Source: Deltaproteobacteria bacterium (GTDB lineage Bacteria; UBA10199; GCA-002796325; JACPFF01). Taken from it: a stretch of DNA of 64,000 bases. The position numbers and the translations under genes were made by a program. Shown here one piece after another: positions 42,550-52,141 of the stretch. The notes under the pieces were generated by a model. The model was not told the origin of the DNA. It did not search any database and was given only the letters and a program-made list of their open reading frames with translations. The stretch is from assembly GCA_016210045.1 (NCBI GenBank), contig JACQUX010000038.1:229139-293138 (forward strand), read 5' to 3'. Positions within the stretch are counted from its first letter, which is position 1. Every line of letters begins with the position of its first letter.

Positions 42550-45500
42550 ATGCGATCTGTAGGGGTTGGTGTCACTGCGCTCTGCTTGGCGGTGTGGCTC
42601 TCGGTCGGGTGCGGGGCGGCTGGCGTGCCCTCCGGGACCGGCACCACGCCGATTCCGATTGAACTCCCGAGCGTCGTGCAGCTACCTGAGAGTTTAGCGA
42701 TCAGTGTCGCTCCGGTGCAAGGGGCCGCCGATGTTTCCGTCCCGTTGGGCAAGACGGTGGTCGTTCCCGGCGAGACGCCGCTGCAACAAAGCGTCTATCC
42801 GACCGATAACGGGAACACGCGACTCGACGCAATCTTGGCCGTCCTGGCCAACGTCTCGGCCAATAGCGATGCGACCGTGACGAGCGCGAGCGGCACGACC
42901 GACGATGGCAGTGCCTGGGTCGCGGATTTTTCCGCCGCGGAATTTCCGACCGTGGATTTCGACACGGCCGGATTTCCCACGCTCGATTGTAGTGCAACCT
43001 GTTCGGGGCATACCGCGAGTTATCCCGTCTGCATGCGGATTTGGGTCGGGGGCAAGCGTGCGGCGTTTTTTAAGATCTTGAGCGCGGTCGATGCTGCCGG
43101 TGGGGCCGGTTGTTTCTACACCGTCTCCGACGTCACGGCGAGCGCCGCGTCGAGCGCAGCACTCTTTACCGGGACGGAGTCCTACGTTCTGGCGGGCCGT
43201 TGGGACTTCCGCGACACGGCGAGTCGCTGGCTAGAGTTGGTGTCGTCGACTACAGCGGCCGACGCGGAAGGCGTGCGGATCGACAGCCATCACGCGGTGT
43301 TGAACGCCGCCACGGCGACCGACGCCACGGTCACGACGTTGGCCCGCTTGCGGGGGCAGATCACGGTCGGTGAATCGCCGTTGGACATTGAAGCGGTGCA
43401 TCGCTGGACCGACACACTGAGTCAATCGAGTTATACGTTGACCAACGACACGACCACGACCGACGCGGGCTGTTTCGATTTGGAGACGGGTGAGGAGGTT
43501 TTTACCGATGTGGCCGGATGCGAATCGCTGACGATCACGGAAGAGCGCGCGCCTGAAGAGGCGACGCCGCCGCCGTTGGAAGAGACGGTGATGGTGGCGA
43601 CGCTCGACGAGTCGAGTAGTAGTTCGTCCGGCAGCAGCTCCAGTGGTGGCGATGGCGGCAGTTCGTCAAGTAGCTCCAGCGGTGGGAGCAGCAGCGGAGA
43701 CGCGAGCAGTTCTTCCAGTTCGTCCAGCGGTGGGAGTAGTTCGGGTGGTGGCGCCACACTCCCGACCGTGGCGTTCACTGCGACGAGTGCAAGTGGTGCC
43801 GAGTCCACCGGATCCGTGTCGGTGCAAGTCACGCTGTCCGCCGCGAGTGCCGATGCTGTGACCGTGGCGTATGCTGTCACCGGCGGGACGGCCACCGGGA
43901 GCGGCACCGACTTTACGTTAGCGAGCGGAACGGCCACGATCAGTGCCGGCAGCACTACGACCACGCTTGCGCTGGCGATCGTCGACGACGCGCAGGTTGA
44001 GAGCTCCGAGACGGTGATCGTGACCCTCTCCAATCCGGCAAACGCCACGCTCGGGACCAACACGAGCCACACGTATACGATCACGGATAACGACACGCCG
44101 CCGGGTGTGTCGTCGTCCACGCCTGCAGCGGGTGCCACCGAGGTGAGTATCAGCAGTGCGGTCGAGGTCACGTTCGACCGGGCCATGAATGCCGCGACGC
44201 TGACCACGAGTACGTTCACGCTGACCACGGGCGGCACGCCGGTGGCGGCCTCCGTGAGCGCCGCCGGCACGACGGCCACGCTGACGCCGACGAGTTCGCT
44301 TGCCTACAACACCACGCACGAAGCGACGCTCACGACCGGCGTGCAAGACAGTGTCGGCAATGCGCTGAGCACGCCAACTTCGTGGAGCTTCACGACTCGC
44401 CCCGCCCCGGGAAGCCTCGATACGAGTTTCAATAGCACCGGGAGCGTCGAGACGGACGTCGTCGGGACCACGAATCAGAACTTCGCGTACGACATGGCCC
44501 GCCAGTCGGATGGGAAATTGGTCGTGGTCGGATCGACCGGGAATGCGATGGTGCTGCGCTATACCAGCGCCGGGGTGCTCGACACGACCTTCGATTCGGA
44601 TGGCGTCGTGCTGGCCAGTGCGGAGAGCGGGATGGGCCGTTGGAATGCCGTTGCGATCCAATCGGATGGGAAGATCGTCGTGGCCGGCACGACCTCTGAC
44701 AACGCCGACATGATCATTGCGCGCTACACCACGACCGGCTCACTCGATACGGACTTCAGCGCCGACGGGAGCGTGACCGTGAATATCAACGACCCGACGG
44801 GTGCCACGGAATATACATACGATGCCTTGATCGATGCCAGCGGACGGATTGTCGTGGCGGGTGGCGCCGGCACGCAGACCGCGCTGGTTCGGCTCACCAG
44901 CAGCGGCGCGCTCGACACCACGTTCGGCGGCGACGGGATCGTCGTCACGAGCACCTTCGGCGGTGACGACAGCGCGCAGGCGATTGCGTTGCCCGCCAGT
45001 GGCGCCGGATTATGGGCCGCCGGCCGCTACTATGACGGTTCAGAATATAACGTCTATTTGATGTTCCTCAACAACGAGGGCGACATCGACGTGGTGTTTA
45101 ATACCGACGGTGTGGCCACGTATGACGTACAAGCAGGGAGTGCGCTGAATGATATGGTGTCGAGCATGGTCGTGCAGTCGGATGGCGATATCTTGATTGC
45201 AGGCTCGGTGGCCACGACCACGGACGAACTGTTTGTGCTGAGAGTGGATGGTGCCAGTAACGGCGCACTCGACACCGCGTTCAGCGGCGATGGGATCTTC
45301 ACGACGACGATCGGGACGCATACCACGGCGAATGCCAACGACCTCGTGGTGCAATCCGATGGGAGCATGTTTGTGGTCGGGAACGCCTGGACCAATGTTG
45401 CCGAATTCTACTATGTCGTGGCGCAAATCAGTAATGTCGGCGTGCTGAATACCAACTTCGACAGTGACGGGATCTTGACCATTGCCACTGGCGGGACTGG

Positions 45501-45618
45501 CACGACGGGCGAATTCGACGCCGCCGTATTGCAGTCCGATGGTAAATTGGTAACGGCCGGATATGCTGACTTTTCCTCCGGTTCAAACAATGTCGTCGTC
45601 TATCGCCTCTGGCCGTAA
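42550..45618 (+). CDS. Large lipoprotein: Calx-beta, Big_5 and delta-60 repeats
   Basis: About 1022 residues from the ATG that opens the signal peptide (MRSVGVGVTALCLAVWL); lipobox LSVGC. An N-terminal domain of about 330 residues is shared with the next gene. Then a Ser/Gly linker (about 350-395), a Calx-beta domain ending VTLSNPANATLG, and a Big_5 Ig-like domain (TPAAGATEVSISSAVEVTFD). From about 600 to the end come delta-60 (DUF5122) propeller repeats of the LDTTFxxDGxV..QSDGKIVVAG type, about 7 copies. It is outer-membrane anchored and probably surface-exposed. Frames opening earlier (42484) are not kept in the paralogue, whose equivalent codon is ACG. Confidence 0.85.
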   Translation: MRSVGVGVTALCLAVWLSVGCGAAGVPSGTGTTPIPIELPSVVQLPESLAISVAPVQGAADVSVPLGKTVVVPGETPLQQSVYPTDNGNTRLDAILAVLANVSANSDATVTSASGTTDDGSAWVADFSAAEFPTVDFDTAGFPTLDCSATCSGHTASYPVCMRIWVGGKRAAFFKILSAVDAAGGAGCFYTVSDVTASAASSAALFTGTESYVLAGRWDFRDTASRWLELVSSTTAADAEGVRIDSHHAVLNAATATDATVTTLARLRGQITVGESPLDIEAVHRWTDTLSQSSYTLTNDTTTTDAGCFDLETGEEVFTDVAGCESLTITEERAPEEATPPPLEETVMVATLDESSSSSSGSSSSGGDGGSSSSSSSGGSSSGDASSSSSSSSGGSSSGGGATLPTVAFTATSASGAESTGSVSVQVTLSAASADAVTVAYAVTGGTATGSGTDFTLASGTATISAGSTTTTLALAIVDDAQVESSETVIVTLSNPANATLGTNTSHTYTITDNDTPPGVSSSTPAAGATEVSISSAVEVTFDRAMNAATLTTSTFTLTTGGTPVAASVSAAGTTATLTPTSSLAYNTTHEATLTTGVQDSVGNALSTPTSWSFTTRPAPGSLDTSFNSTGSVETDVVGTTNQNFAYDMARQSDGKLVVVGSTGNAMVLRYTSAGVLDTTFDSDGVVLASAESGMGRWNAVAIQSDGKIVVAGTTSDNADMIIARYTTTGSLDTDFSADGSVTVNINDPTGATEYTYDALIDASGRIVVAGGAGTQTALVRLTSSGALDTTFGGDGIVVTSTFGGDDSAQAIALPASGAGLWAAGRYYDGSEYNVYLMFLNNEGDIDVVFNTDGVATYDVQAGSALNDMVSSMVVQSDGDILIAGSVATTTDELFVLRVDGASNGALDTAFSGDGIFTTTIGTHTTANANDLVVQSDGSMFVVGNAWTNVAEFYYVVAQISNVGVLNTNFDSDGILTIATGGTGTTGEFDAAVLQSDGKLVTAGYADFSSGSNNVVVYRLWP

Positions 45619-45637
45619 CCTGAGACCTGCCCAGGCC

Positions 45638-45738
45638 GGGTATAACTGCTCACTCAAAATGAGGTCAACGGGTGACCGCCAACCCACGGAGCATGGCGCG
45701 GCGCGTGGCATCTGTGCGTTCGGGCGACGTTTTTTTTT
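45638..45738 (+). promoter_or_regulatory. Structured leader of lipoprotein gene, copy 2
   Basis: As at 42395-42495: CTCA-AAA-TGAG (45653-45663), GGTCA/TGACC stem (45663-45677), CGCGT/GTGCG stem (45702-45718), nine T at 45730-45738. TATAAC at 45641 could be a -10. Confidence 0.5.
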
Positions 45739-45792
45739 CGCTGCGGCGTGGTGTGACGATTGCATCGATTCATCGCTGTGTCCTCTCATCCC

Positions 45793-48675
45793 ATGCGATC
45801 TGTAGGGGTTGGTGTCACCGCGTTCTGCTTGGCGGTGTGGCTTTCCGTCGGATGTGGGTCTGCCGGCGTGCCCTCCGGAACCAGCTCCACGCCGATCCCG
45901 ATTGAATTGCCGTCGAATTTCGCGATGCCGTCGGCCTTGTCAATTGGTGTCGATGAAGTGACCGATACGGCGAATGGAAACCTCGCCGTCGAAAAATCGA
46001 CCGACAAGACACTGCCTGGAGAAAATGCCCTGGCCCAAGGGCTTTATCAGACGGACCAAGATAATGCGCAGTTGGATGCGATCCTCGCGCACTTGGCGGC
46101 GGTGACTGCCGAGGCGAGCACCTCGGTTACCAGCACCATTGGCACCACTGCGAATGGGGGCGTATGGTTCGCCGACTTTACGGATTTCAGTTTCCCGACG
46201 CTGACCAGCAGCATCTCGGGGATCGATTGCACGGCCGCTTGCTCAGGGAACACTGGGGAGTTCCCGATCTGCGTGCGCATTACCGTGGGAGGAAAGCGGG
46301 TATGGTATGGCAAGATGACCTCGCCGGTGACCTCCACAAGTAGGGGGGCCGGTTGCTTCTACACGTTTTCGACGGTGACGGATGCGTCCACCGAGGCCGC
46401 TCTCTTTGATGGGACGGAGTCGCACCTTATTGTGGGTACTTGGGATTTTACGGATAGCACGAGTCTCAAGCTGGATATGATTTCGGCGACCACGACGGCG
46501 GATTCATCGGGCATTCTCAACTCCGGAACCCGCGCGGTTTTGACCGAGACCAGTGCATCCAGCGCGTCAATCAATAGCCCCTCCGGCAAGAGTATCGGCA
46601 GCGCTACGCGGACCGCCAATGTCAATGGTACGCTAGTGGACAATGGCGAGTCGAAGACCGTCACGGTGATCGACCGTTGGAACGCCGCGACGATTCGCGC
46701 CACTCAGACGATTACGGGGAGTACCGCGGTCAATGTCGATGGCTGTTTCATCACCGGTACCGTCATTCCGACGGGCGATTGTCTGACGATTGACGACGTC
46801 ATTCTAGTGGAACAATTTTCGCTGCCCACGGTGGCCGCCGTCGCCTCGCCGCCGTCAGTGACGGGGACGAGTCCCGTTGACGGGGCGACCGCCGTCATGC
46901 TCAATTCGTCCGCCACAGTGACATTTAGTGAGACTATGGATGGTTCGTCTATTACCGCGAGCACATTCAAGCTGACCGACGGCAGTGGAGCGGTGGTGAA
47001 TGGGACGATTACCATCGGCGATGATGCCACCACCGCCATCCTGATGCCCACGACGCTCCTTACCGCTAGCACGACCTATACGGGGACCGTGACCACCGGC
47101 GTGACCGATACGGGCGGAACGCCGCCCTCTGCGCCATACACCTGGAGTTTTACGACGGGGACTGAAGTGGACACTAAAGTGCCATCGATTGCGTCGACCA
47201 GTCCCGTGAATGGCGCCACGCGAGTGGCGGTCAATGCCCAGATGACGGCCACCTTTAGCGAAGCCATGGATTCGAGCACGGTGACGACCAGCAGCTTCAC
47301 CGTACGCCCTACCGCCGGAGGGGCTGCCGTTTCCGCCGCAGTCGACTACAGTGGCACGACCGCGACGCTCACGCCCACTGGCAATCTGAGTTACAGCACG
47401 TCCTATACCGCAACGATTTCGACCGCAGTGAAGGACACGGCCGGCAATGCCTTGACGGCCGCGGCGAGTTGGGAGCTCACGACCATCGCCGAGAGCGGTC
47501 ACTACAACCCGCAATTCAGCGGTAATGGGTGGTACGACGAATCGTTCTCGACCACGGGCGACGGCTTTGATTCACTGCAAAGTGTGGTCGTACAATCCGA
47601 TGGAAAAATCGTCGCCGTTGGAACGGCATACAATGGGACAGATCAGGACGTCCTCGTCGTTCGATTCAACGCGGATGGATCATTGGATTGGTATGACCTG
47701 GTCGATCTCGTCGGCGGAGGTGATTTCGGCCAGGGGGTCGCCCTGCAATCGGATGACAAAATTGTCGTGTCGGTCTGGGCCAGTAACAGCGATGATACGG
47801 AGCGCAATTTTGCAGTACTGCGCTACACGACCAGCGGCGCGCTCGATCCGACCTATGGTGGCGGGGATGGCATCGCGCTCGTCGATTTCAATGCCGCCGC
47901 AGATACCGACACACAATATGACTTAGTGATCAATCCGTCGGATCAGGCGATTCTCTGCGGACAGATCGGAGGTCGAGCTGGCCTTGCACGCTACGATACG
48001 AATGGTGATCTCGATACGACCTTTGCCACCAATGGGACGTACTCGGATGCGGATTTCGATTTCTTCTTTGACTGTGCGATGGATAGCGATGGCAAGATTG
48101 TGGCTGTCGGCGAGGATCAGACCTTCGATACGCCGGGACAGGATATCGCGATTGCGCGTTTCTCGGCCGCGGGCGCACTGGATACGAGCTTTAGCGTGGA
48201 TGGGCGAAATGCGTTCACCGTCGGGAGCGCGAGTAATGAACAGGGATTGGGCGTGGCCATCCAGAGCGACGGCCAGATCGTGATCGTGGGACAAACTGAT
48301 AACAATTCGACCTCGAATGACTGTGTCCTCGCCCGCTACGGCACGACCGGAACTCTGGATGCCGACTTCGGCAGCTCCGGAATCTTCCAATTTGGTAACG
48401 ACGCCGGAGGCGAATTGCAAGACCTCTGCTACGATGTCGCTATTCATTCCGGCGGCCGCATTGTCGTGATCGGATCCAGCACAGGGGATGCCTTACTGGC
48501 GCGTGTGACGTCGTCGGGAACGCTCAACACGACGTTCGATTCGGACGGCTTGGCGGTCTTTACCGAGGCTGGCGGTGGCACAGGACTCGCTCTCGACAGC
48601 AACGAGGACTACATCGGCGTTGGGAGTGTCCAGGATGGCGGCACGGACACCTTCATTTTCAGTGTGATTCAGTAA
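45793..48675 (+). CDS. Large lipoprotein paralogue: two Big_5 domains and delta-60 repeats
   Basis: About 960 residues; lipobox LSVGC. The first about 40 residues are almost the same as in the preceding gene, and the rest of the N-terminal domain aligns throughout (LDAILAxL, DCTAACSGN, VGGKR, GTESHLIVGTWDF). The Ser/Gly linker and Calx-beta are absent. Instead two Big_5 domains (TSPVDGATAVMLNSSATVTF, TSPVNGATRVAVNAQMTATF) lead to about 7 delta-60 repeats. It is probably a second surface lipoprotein arising by tandem duplication with later domain change. Confidence 0.85.
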   Translation: MRSVGVGVTAFCLAVWLSVGCGSAGVPSGTSSTPIPIELPSNFAMPSALSIGVDEVTDTANGNLAVEKSTDKTLPGENALAQGLYQTDQDNAQLDAILAHLAAVTAEASTSVTSTIGTTANGGVWFADFTDFSFPTLTSSISGIDCTAACSGNTGEFPICVRITVGGKRVWYGKMTSPVTSTSRGAGCFYTFSTVTDASTEAALFDGTESHLIVGTWDFTDSTSLKLDMISATTTADSSGILNSGTRAVLTETSASSASINSPSGKSIGSATRTANVNGTLVDNGESKTVTVIDRWNAATIRATQTITGSTAVNVDGCFITGTVIPTGDCLTIDDVILVEQFSLPTVAAVASPPSVTGTSPVDGATAVMLNSSATVTFSETMDGSSITASTFKLTDGSGAVVNGTITIGDDATTAILMPTTLLTASTTYTGTVTTGVTDTGGTPPSAPYTWSFTTGTEVDTKVPSIASTSPVNGATRVAVNAQMTATFSEAMDSSTVTTSSFTVRPTAGGAAVSAAVDYSGTTATLTPTGNLSYSTSYTATISTAVKDTAGNALTAAASWELTTIAESGHYNPQFSGNGWYDESFSTTGDGFDSLQSVVVQSDGKIVAVGTAYNGTDQDVLVVRFNADGSLDWYDLVDLVGGGDFGQGVALQSDDKIVVSVWASNSDDTERNFAVLRYTTSGALDPTYGGGDGIALVDFNAAADTDTQYDLVINPSDQAILCGQIGGRAGLARYDTNGDLDTTFATNGTYSDADFDFFFDCAMDSDGKIVAVGEDQTFDTPGQDIAIARFSAAGALDTSFSVDGRNAFTVGSASNEQGLGVAIQSDGQIVIVGQTDNNSTSNDCVLARYGTTGTLDADFGSSGIFQFGNDAGGELQDLCYDVAIHSGGRIVVIGSSTGDALLARVTSSGTLNTTFDSDGLAVFTEAGGGTGLALDSNEDYIGVGSVQDGGTDTFIFSVIQ

Positions 48676-48758
48676 AGGATGCGGTCAAATCCATCACAAC
48701 CGAATGTAGATCGCCGAACGCTGCTGCGGTGTTGTCAGATTGTCTCTGACCGTAACAC

Positions 48759-49547
48759 TTAAAGTGTAATGCCGATCGTGCCGAACAAGACGCGCACGCG
48801 TTCCGCGTAGCCGCCGTGTTGGCCGACCAGCGTGTCCAAGACGCCGGCCCAATGGAGATATGCGTCAGGTGCCGGATCCGCGTGGCGCTGGAGTTCAAAC
48901 GCGATAATTGTGGCGGCCATCGGATGCCAAGTCGCCAAGTCGAGCAAATGCGCCAGACGGAGCAAGGCCCGCCGTGCGGCGGCATGATCGAGTGGTATCA
49001 TGCCGCAATCGACCATCCGCAAGACGTGGAACTGCTGCGCAAAATAATGCGGCGGGTCTTCGGCAATGCGCCAGACAATGCCGCCATCGGACTCGGCCCA
49101 TTGGGCAAGGGCAGATTCGGGGTCCGGTGCCGCCAACCGAGCCGGGCCGCAGTGGGCGTGGAACGCAGGGAGTAGGGCTTCGGCACTTGCCCGTACGACG
49201 TCGATTCCCAAAGTCGGGCGGACCGGTTCAAACGACGTATTTTCGAGCAGGACCTCCGAGACGCCCAGCAATCCGGCGTCTTGGCCGAGGATGTGCTCGA
49301 TCGTGCGGCGGCCGCGTTGGTGACACCAGGCGCCGAAGTCCGTGAACAGCTCTCTGGCGGCGCGGGCCAGCGGGCCCCGCTGGCGCGTTGCGGTGGGCGA
49401 CGGGGCCAACCGCTGGAGCCGGAGTCCCGCAGCCGTGAGGAACGCCGCCCCGGTCAGACGACGCCGAACCGACGCCGTTAACGGCGCGCGGCTGTGCCAC
49501 CATGTCCCGGAGAGCGGAGGAACGCCAGATGTTGGGTTGATCGCCAT
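48759..49547 (-). CDS. Hypothetical protein
   Basis: 262 residues, not recognised. Soluble and helical, rich in Ala/His/Trp (AGLRLQRLAPSPTATRQRGP; HYFAQQFHVLRMVDCGMI; LLRLAHLLDLATWHPMAATI). No catalytic pattern is evident. Its end converges on the lipoprotein gene (83-bp gap, nothing seen). It is separated from the hydrogenase-like operon by a hairpin repeat. It is similar in style to other lineage-specific proteins here, but I cannot show homology. Confidence 0.55.
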   Translation of the reverse strand: MAINPTSGVPPLSGTWWHSRAPLTASVRRRLTGAAFLTAAGLRLQRLAPSPTATRQRGPLARAARELFTDFGAWCHQRGRRTIEHILGQDAGLLGVSEVLLENTSFEPVRPTLGIDVVRASAEALLPAFHAHCGPARLAAPDPESALAQWAESDGGIVWRIAEDPPHYFAQQFHVLRMVDCGMIPLDHAAARRALLRLAHLLDLATWHPMAATIIAFELQRHADPAPDAYLHWAGVLDTLVGQHGGYAERVRVLFGTIGITL

Positions 49548-49608
49548 CGCCTCACTACTATCGGCTGTCGGTCGAAAAAGTTGCTGAGTAGGAGTGACTT
49601 CCTTTAAT

Positions 49609-49659
49609 ACCCCTCGCCCCGACGGGGAGAGGGTTCCGCCGGAGGCGGAGGGTCAGGGT
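49609..49659. repeat. GC-rich hairpin repeat, CCCCTC/GAGAGGG family
   Basis: CCCTCGCCCC-GAC-GGGGAGAGGG (49611-49633), then CCGCC-GGA-GGCGG and a GGGTCAGGG tail. It is related to the element at 2730-2772. It lies at the 3' end of the hydrogenase-like operon. Confidence 0.6.
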
Positions 49660-49662
49660 TCA

Positions 49663-49881
49663 TTACGGCCAAAATAATAATCCCGTCAGGCTGAGGCCGA
49701 TGAAGAATGACGCCCACGGATTTGGCACGAAGTAACTGTAGACCATCAGCGCCAATCCTAGCGCAATATGGCGTGTGCTCTGGGTTTTACGCCCATACCG
49801 CCACGCCGCATAGCCGACGATCCCGAAGAAGAACCCATAACAGAGGGCATAAAAGTCGAAATTGAGGAATGACGTGCTCAT
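49663..49881 (-). CDS. Small two-helix membrane protein
   Basis: 72 residues, start by ATGA overlap with the preceding subunit gene. Two or three hydrophobic segments (FYALCYGFFFGIVGYAAW; HIALGLALMVYSYFV; ASFFIGLSLTGLLFW) separated by RYGRKTQSTR. It resembles small conserved membrane proteins of unknown role found in many Gram-negatives. Its place as the last gene of the operon suggests an accessory subunit, but it may be a passenger. Confidence 0.7.
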   Translation of the reverse strand: MSTSFLNFDFYALCYGFFFGIVGYAAWRYGRKTQSTRHIALGLALMVYSYFVPNPWASFFIGLSLTGLLFWP

Positions 49882-50651
49882 GCCGTATTTCGCTCCCGCC
49901 CCGACTCCAAGCGGCCGAGCAAACGCAACAGTCCGTCGAGGATCGTGAGCGGGTGCGGCGGACAGCCGGGGATGAAGAGGTCCACCGGGACTGTGGACGT
50001 GGCGCCGTTGTGGCACGCGGGGCTGTTCAGGAACGGCCCGCCGCTGATTGCGCAGGCGCCGACCGCGATGACGAGTTTCGGATCGGGGACCGCCTCATAC
50101 GTTTTTTGCAGCGCCAGCCGCATGTTTGCCGTGACTGGGCCGGTAATGACCAAGCCGTCAGCATGGCGTGGCGACGCGACGAATTGGATTCCGAAACGGC
50201 TCAAGTCGAAGACCACGTTGTTCAGTGCTTGGAGTTCCAGCTCGCATCCGTTGCAGCCGCCGGCACTCACTTGGCGCAGCTTCAGCGATCGTCCGAACAA
50301 CGCGCGCATTTTCCGATCCAACGCCGTGGCCAACGGGAGCGCAGCGTCCCGTAGCAGCAAGCCCTCGCGCGTGCGCGTGGCTAACCGATAATCCGGCGTC
50401 CACGCGATTGCGCCGCTCGGACAGGCCTCCGCGCACGCGGGACAAAACGTGCAACGGCCGAGGTCGAACGTCAGCGGCGCGAGCGTGATCGCCTCGGTCG
50501 GGCAAGCGTCGCGACACGCGGTGCAGCCGGCAGCGCAACGGCCGGCGTCGATCGTCGGGCGACCGCGGAATCGCTCCGGCAGCGGCTGTGCCGGGGGGAA
50601 GGCCTGCGTCCGATGTCCTTGCTGCCACCGTGTTTTGAACGTGTCCCACAT
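49878..50651 (-). CDS. Hydrogenase-4-like small subunit fused to a 2[4Fe-4S] ferredoxin domain (HycG/HyfI with HycF-like part)
   Basis: 257 residues. N-terminal ferredoxin-like part with cysteines 39/43/46/50 (first motif has three, not two, residues between the first pair) and 67/70/73/77. The NuoB/HyfI-like domain keeps all cluster ligands: Cys133 and Cys136 (GGCNGCELE), Cys200 (GACAISGG) and Cys230 (PGCPPHP). It would carry electrons to the large-subunit interface. In E. coli, HycF and HycG are separate polypeptides. It lies 17 bp after the large-subunit gene. Confidence 0.85.
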   Translation of the reverse strand: MWDTFKTRWQQGHRTQAFPPAQPLPERFRGRPTIDAGRCAAGCTACRDACPTEAITLAPLTFDLGRCTFCPACAEACPSGAIAWTPDYRLATRTREGLLLRDAALPLATALDRKMRALFGRSLKLRQVSAGGCNGCELELQALNNVVFDLSRFGIQFVASPRHADGLVITGPVTANMRLALQKTYEAVPDPKLVIAVGACAISGGPFLNSPACHNGATSTVPVDLFIPGCPPHPLTILDGLLRLLGRLESGRERNTA

Positions 50652-50668
50652 CGTCCCGGCTCCCGGTG

Positions 50669-52141
50669 TTACAAATCGTGTCCCGCATACGACAAATTGA
50701 AACTTTTATTACACAATGGAAAGTCGGAGATCTGTCCGCCGCGGCACGCCCACGCGAGTCCCATCCAGTTGTGGAAGGACGGATCGACGACATCGTAGGC
50801 GTCGATCGCGCCGTATGCGTCGGTCCGCACCACATGGACGATTTCGCCCCGCCAGCCCTCGATCAGACTGACGACCAAACGGTCCGCCGCCAACGATTCA
50901 CACGGCGCACCCGGTTCCACGCGATGTACGATCCGACACTGTTCCGCTGCGAACGTGAGCGCTTGCTGGGCCTCCAACACGCGGAGCAGCGCGCGCGCGT
51001 ACACGTCGCCGGAGGCCAGCCGCACCGGCGGGATGTAATGAAACCGATACGCCCCGCTCGGGTAGTCGGTGCGCACGTCGCGCAGCAAATTACTGGCGCG
51101 CGCGGCTGGGCCGACCAGCCCCAGTTGGCGTGCCACCTTTTTTGCGACCACGCCCGTTTGTTCGAGTCGGGTGACGACGGTTGATTCGGCGAAGAAGAGG
51201 TCGGCGATCGCCTTGAGGTCCCGTTCGGCCTCCGCGAGTTTGGTGCCGCAGCGGGCGCGCAACGCAGCGGTGAAAGCGTGACACACTCCACCCGGATACA
51301 CCAGCGAACGGCCGTACCGATTACCGGTCAGCTCCATCAGCAGATTCAAGAATTCCCCGCGCAGCCGTCCAAAATACGCCGCGGCCGGCAAATAGCCGAT
51401 GTCCGCCGCCAATGCGCCGAGGTCGCCGACATGGTTTGCCAGTCGTTCCAATTCCAACGCCAGCGCGCGGAGCTGCTGCGCGTGGTGTGCAACCGCGACG
51501 CCGGCCAGGCCTTCGATCGCCTGCGCATAGGCCCAGCTGTGCCCGATCACCGTGTCTCCGGCCAGCGATTCGGCCACGACGGCACGACGCGCGGGCGTGG
51601 CGACGCGCAATAACGCAGACGCGCCCCGATGTTGGTAGCCGAGCGCGATTTCCAAATGCAGCACCTGTTCGCCGTGACATTGGAAACGAAAATGACCAGG
51701 TTCAATGATGCCGGCGTGCACCGGTCCCACGGCGACTTCATGCACGGCGTCGCCTTCCACGGCGAAGAACGGGTAGTCGCGTTGCGTTCGCACCGGCTTC
51801 AACCAGGGGTGGCCTTCGGGGAAAATTCCGTGCTGCTCGTAGACGACGCGCTCGAATAACTGGGCCTCCGGCAGGTCCGGCGTCAGTGCGGGATACGCCG
51901 CGTGTCCTGCCGGAAATGTCGTGGCCGCGATCCGCAATTCGTTCCGTGTATCGAGGCCGAGGATCGCGTAGACGCACCGGCCGCCCTCCGCTGTCGCTGC
52001 TGTCGGCAGTGCAAGCAAGCGCGCGCGAGCGGTTTGACAGGTCGTCACAATCCACAAGCGCCACGCTTCCGGCGCGAGTTGGGGGATCGCCGTCGTGACT
52101 ACGGCCACGCCGTTGCGGGCGCTGCAGCCGCCGAGATTCAT
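50669..52141 (-). CDS. Hydrogenase-4-like large subunit (NuoC-NuoD fusion) lacking NiFe ligands
   Basis: 490 residues. Residues 1-130 are the 30-kDa (NuoC-like) part; 135-490 the 49-kDa/NiFe-large-subunit-like part (HYIPPVRLASGDV, DPSFHNW). In true group 4 hydrogenases a CGxC motif follows HRG, here replaced by Asp196-Thr-Val-Ile199 (GDTVIGHSWAYAQAIE). The C-terminal DPCxxC is DPSFHN (453-458). With no NiFe cysteines it cannot bind the hydrogenase metal centre, matching the Ehr (energy-converting hydrogenase-related) group. The catalytic partner is unknown. ATGA overlap with HyfF upstream; the long reading to 52840 is shadow. Confidence 0.85.
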   Translation of the reverse strand: MNLGGCSARNGVAVVTTAIPQLAPEAWRLWIVTTCQTARARLLALPTAATAEGGRCVYAILGLDTRNELRIAATTFPAGHAAYPALTPDLPEAQLFERVVYEQHGIFPEGHPWLKPVRTQRDYPFFAVEGDAVHEVAVGPVHAGIIEPGHFRFQCHGEQVLHLEIALGYQHRGASALLRVATPARRAVVAESLAGDTVIGHSWAYAQAIEGLAGVAVAHHAQQLRALALELERLANHVGDLGALAADIGYLPAAAYFGRLRGEFLNLLMELTGNRYGRSLVYPGGVCHAFTAALRARCGTKLAEAERDLKAIADLFFAESTVVTRLEQTGVVAKKVARQLGLVGPAARASNLLRDVRTDYPSGAYRFHYIPPVRLASGDVYARALLRVLEAQQALTFAAEQCRIVHRVEPGAPCESLAADRLVVSLIEGWRGEIVHVVRTDAYGAIDAYDVVDPSFHNWMGLAWACRGGQISDFPLCNKSFNLSYAGHDL

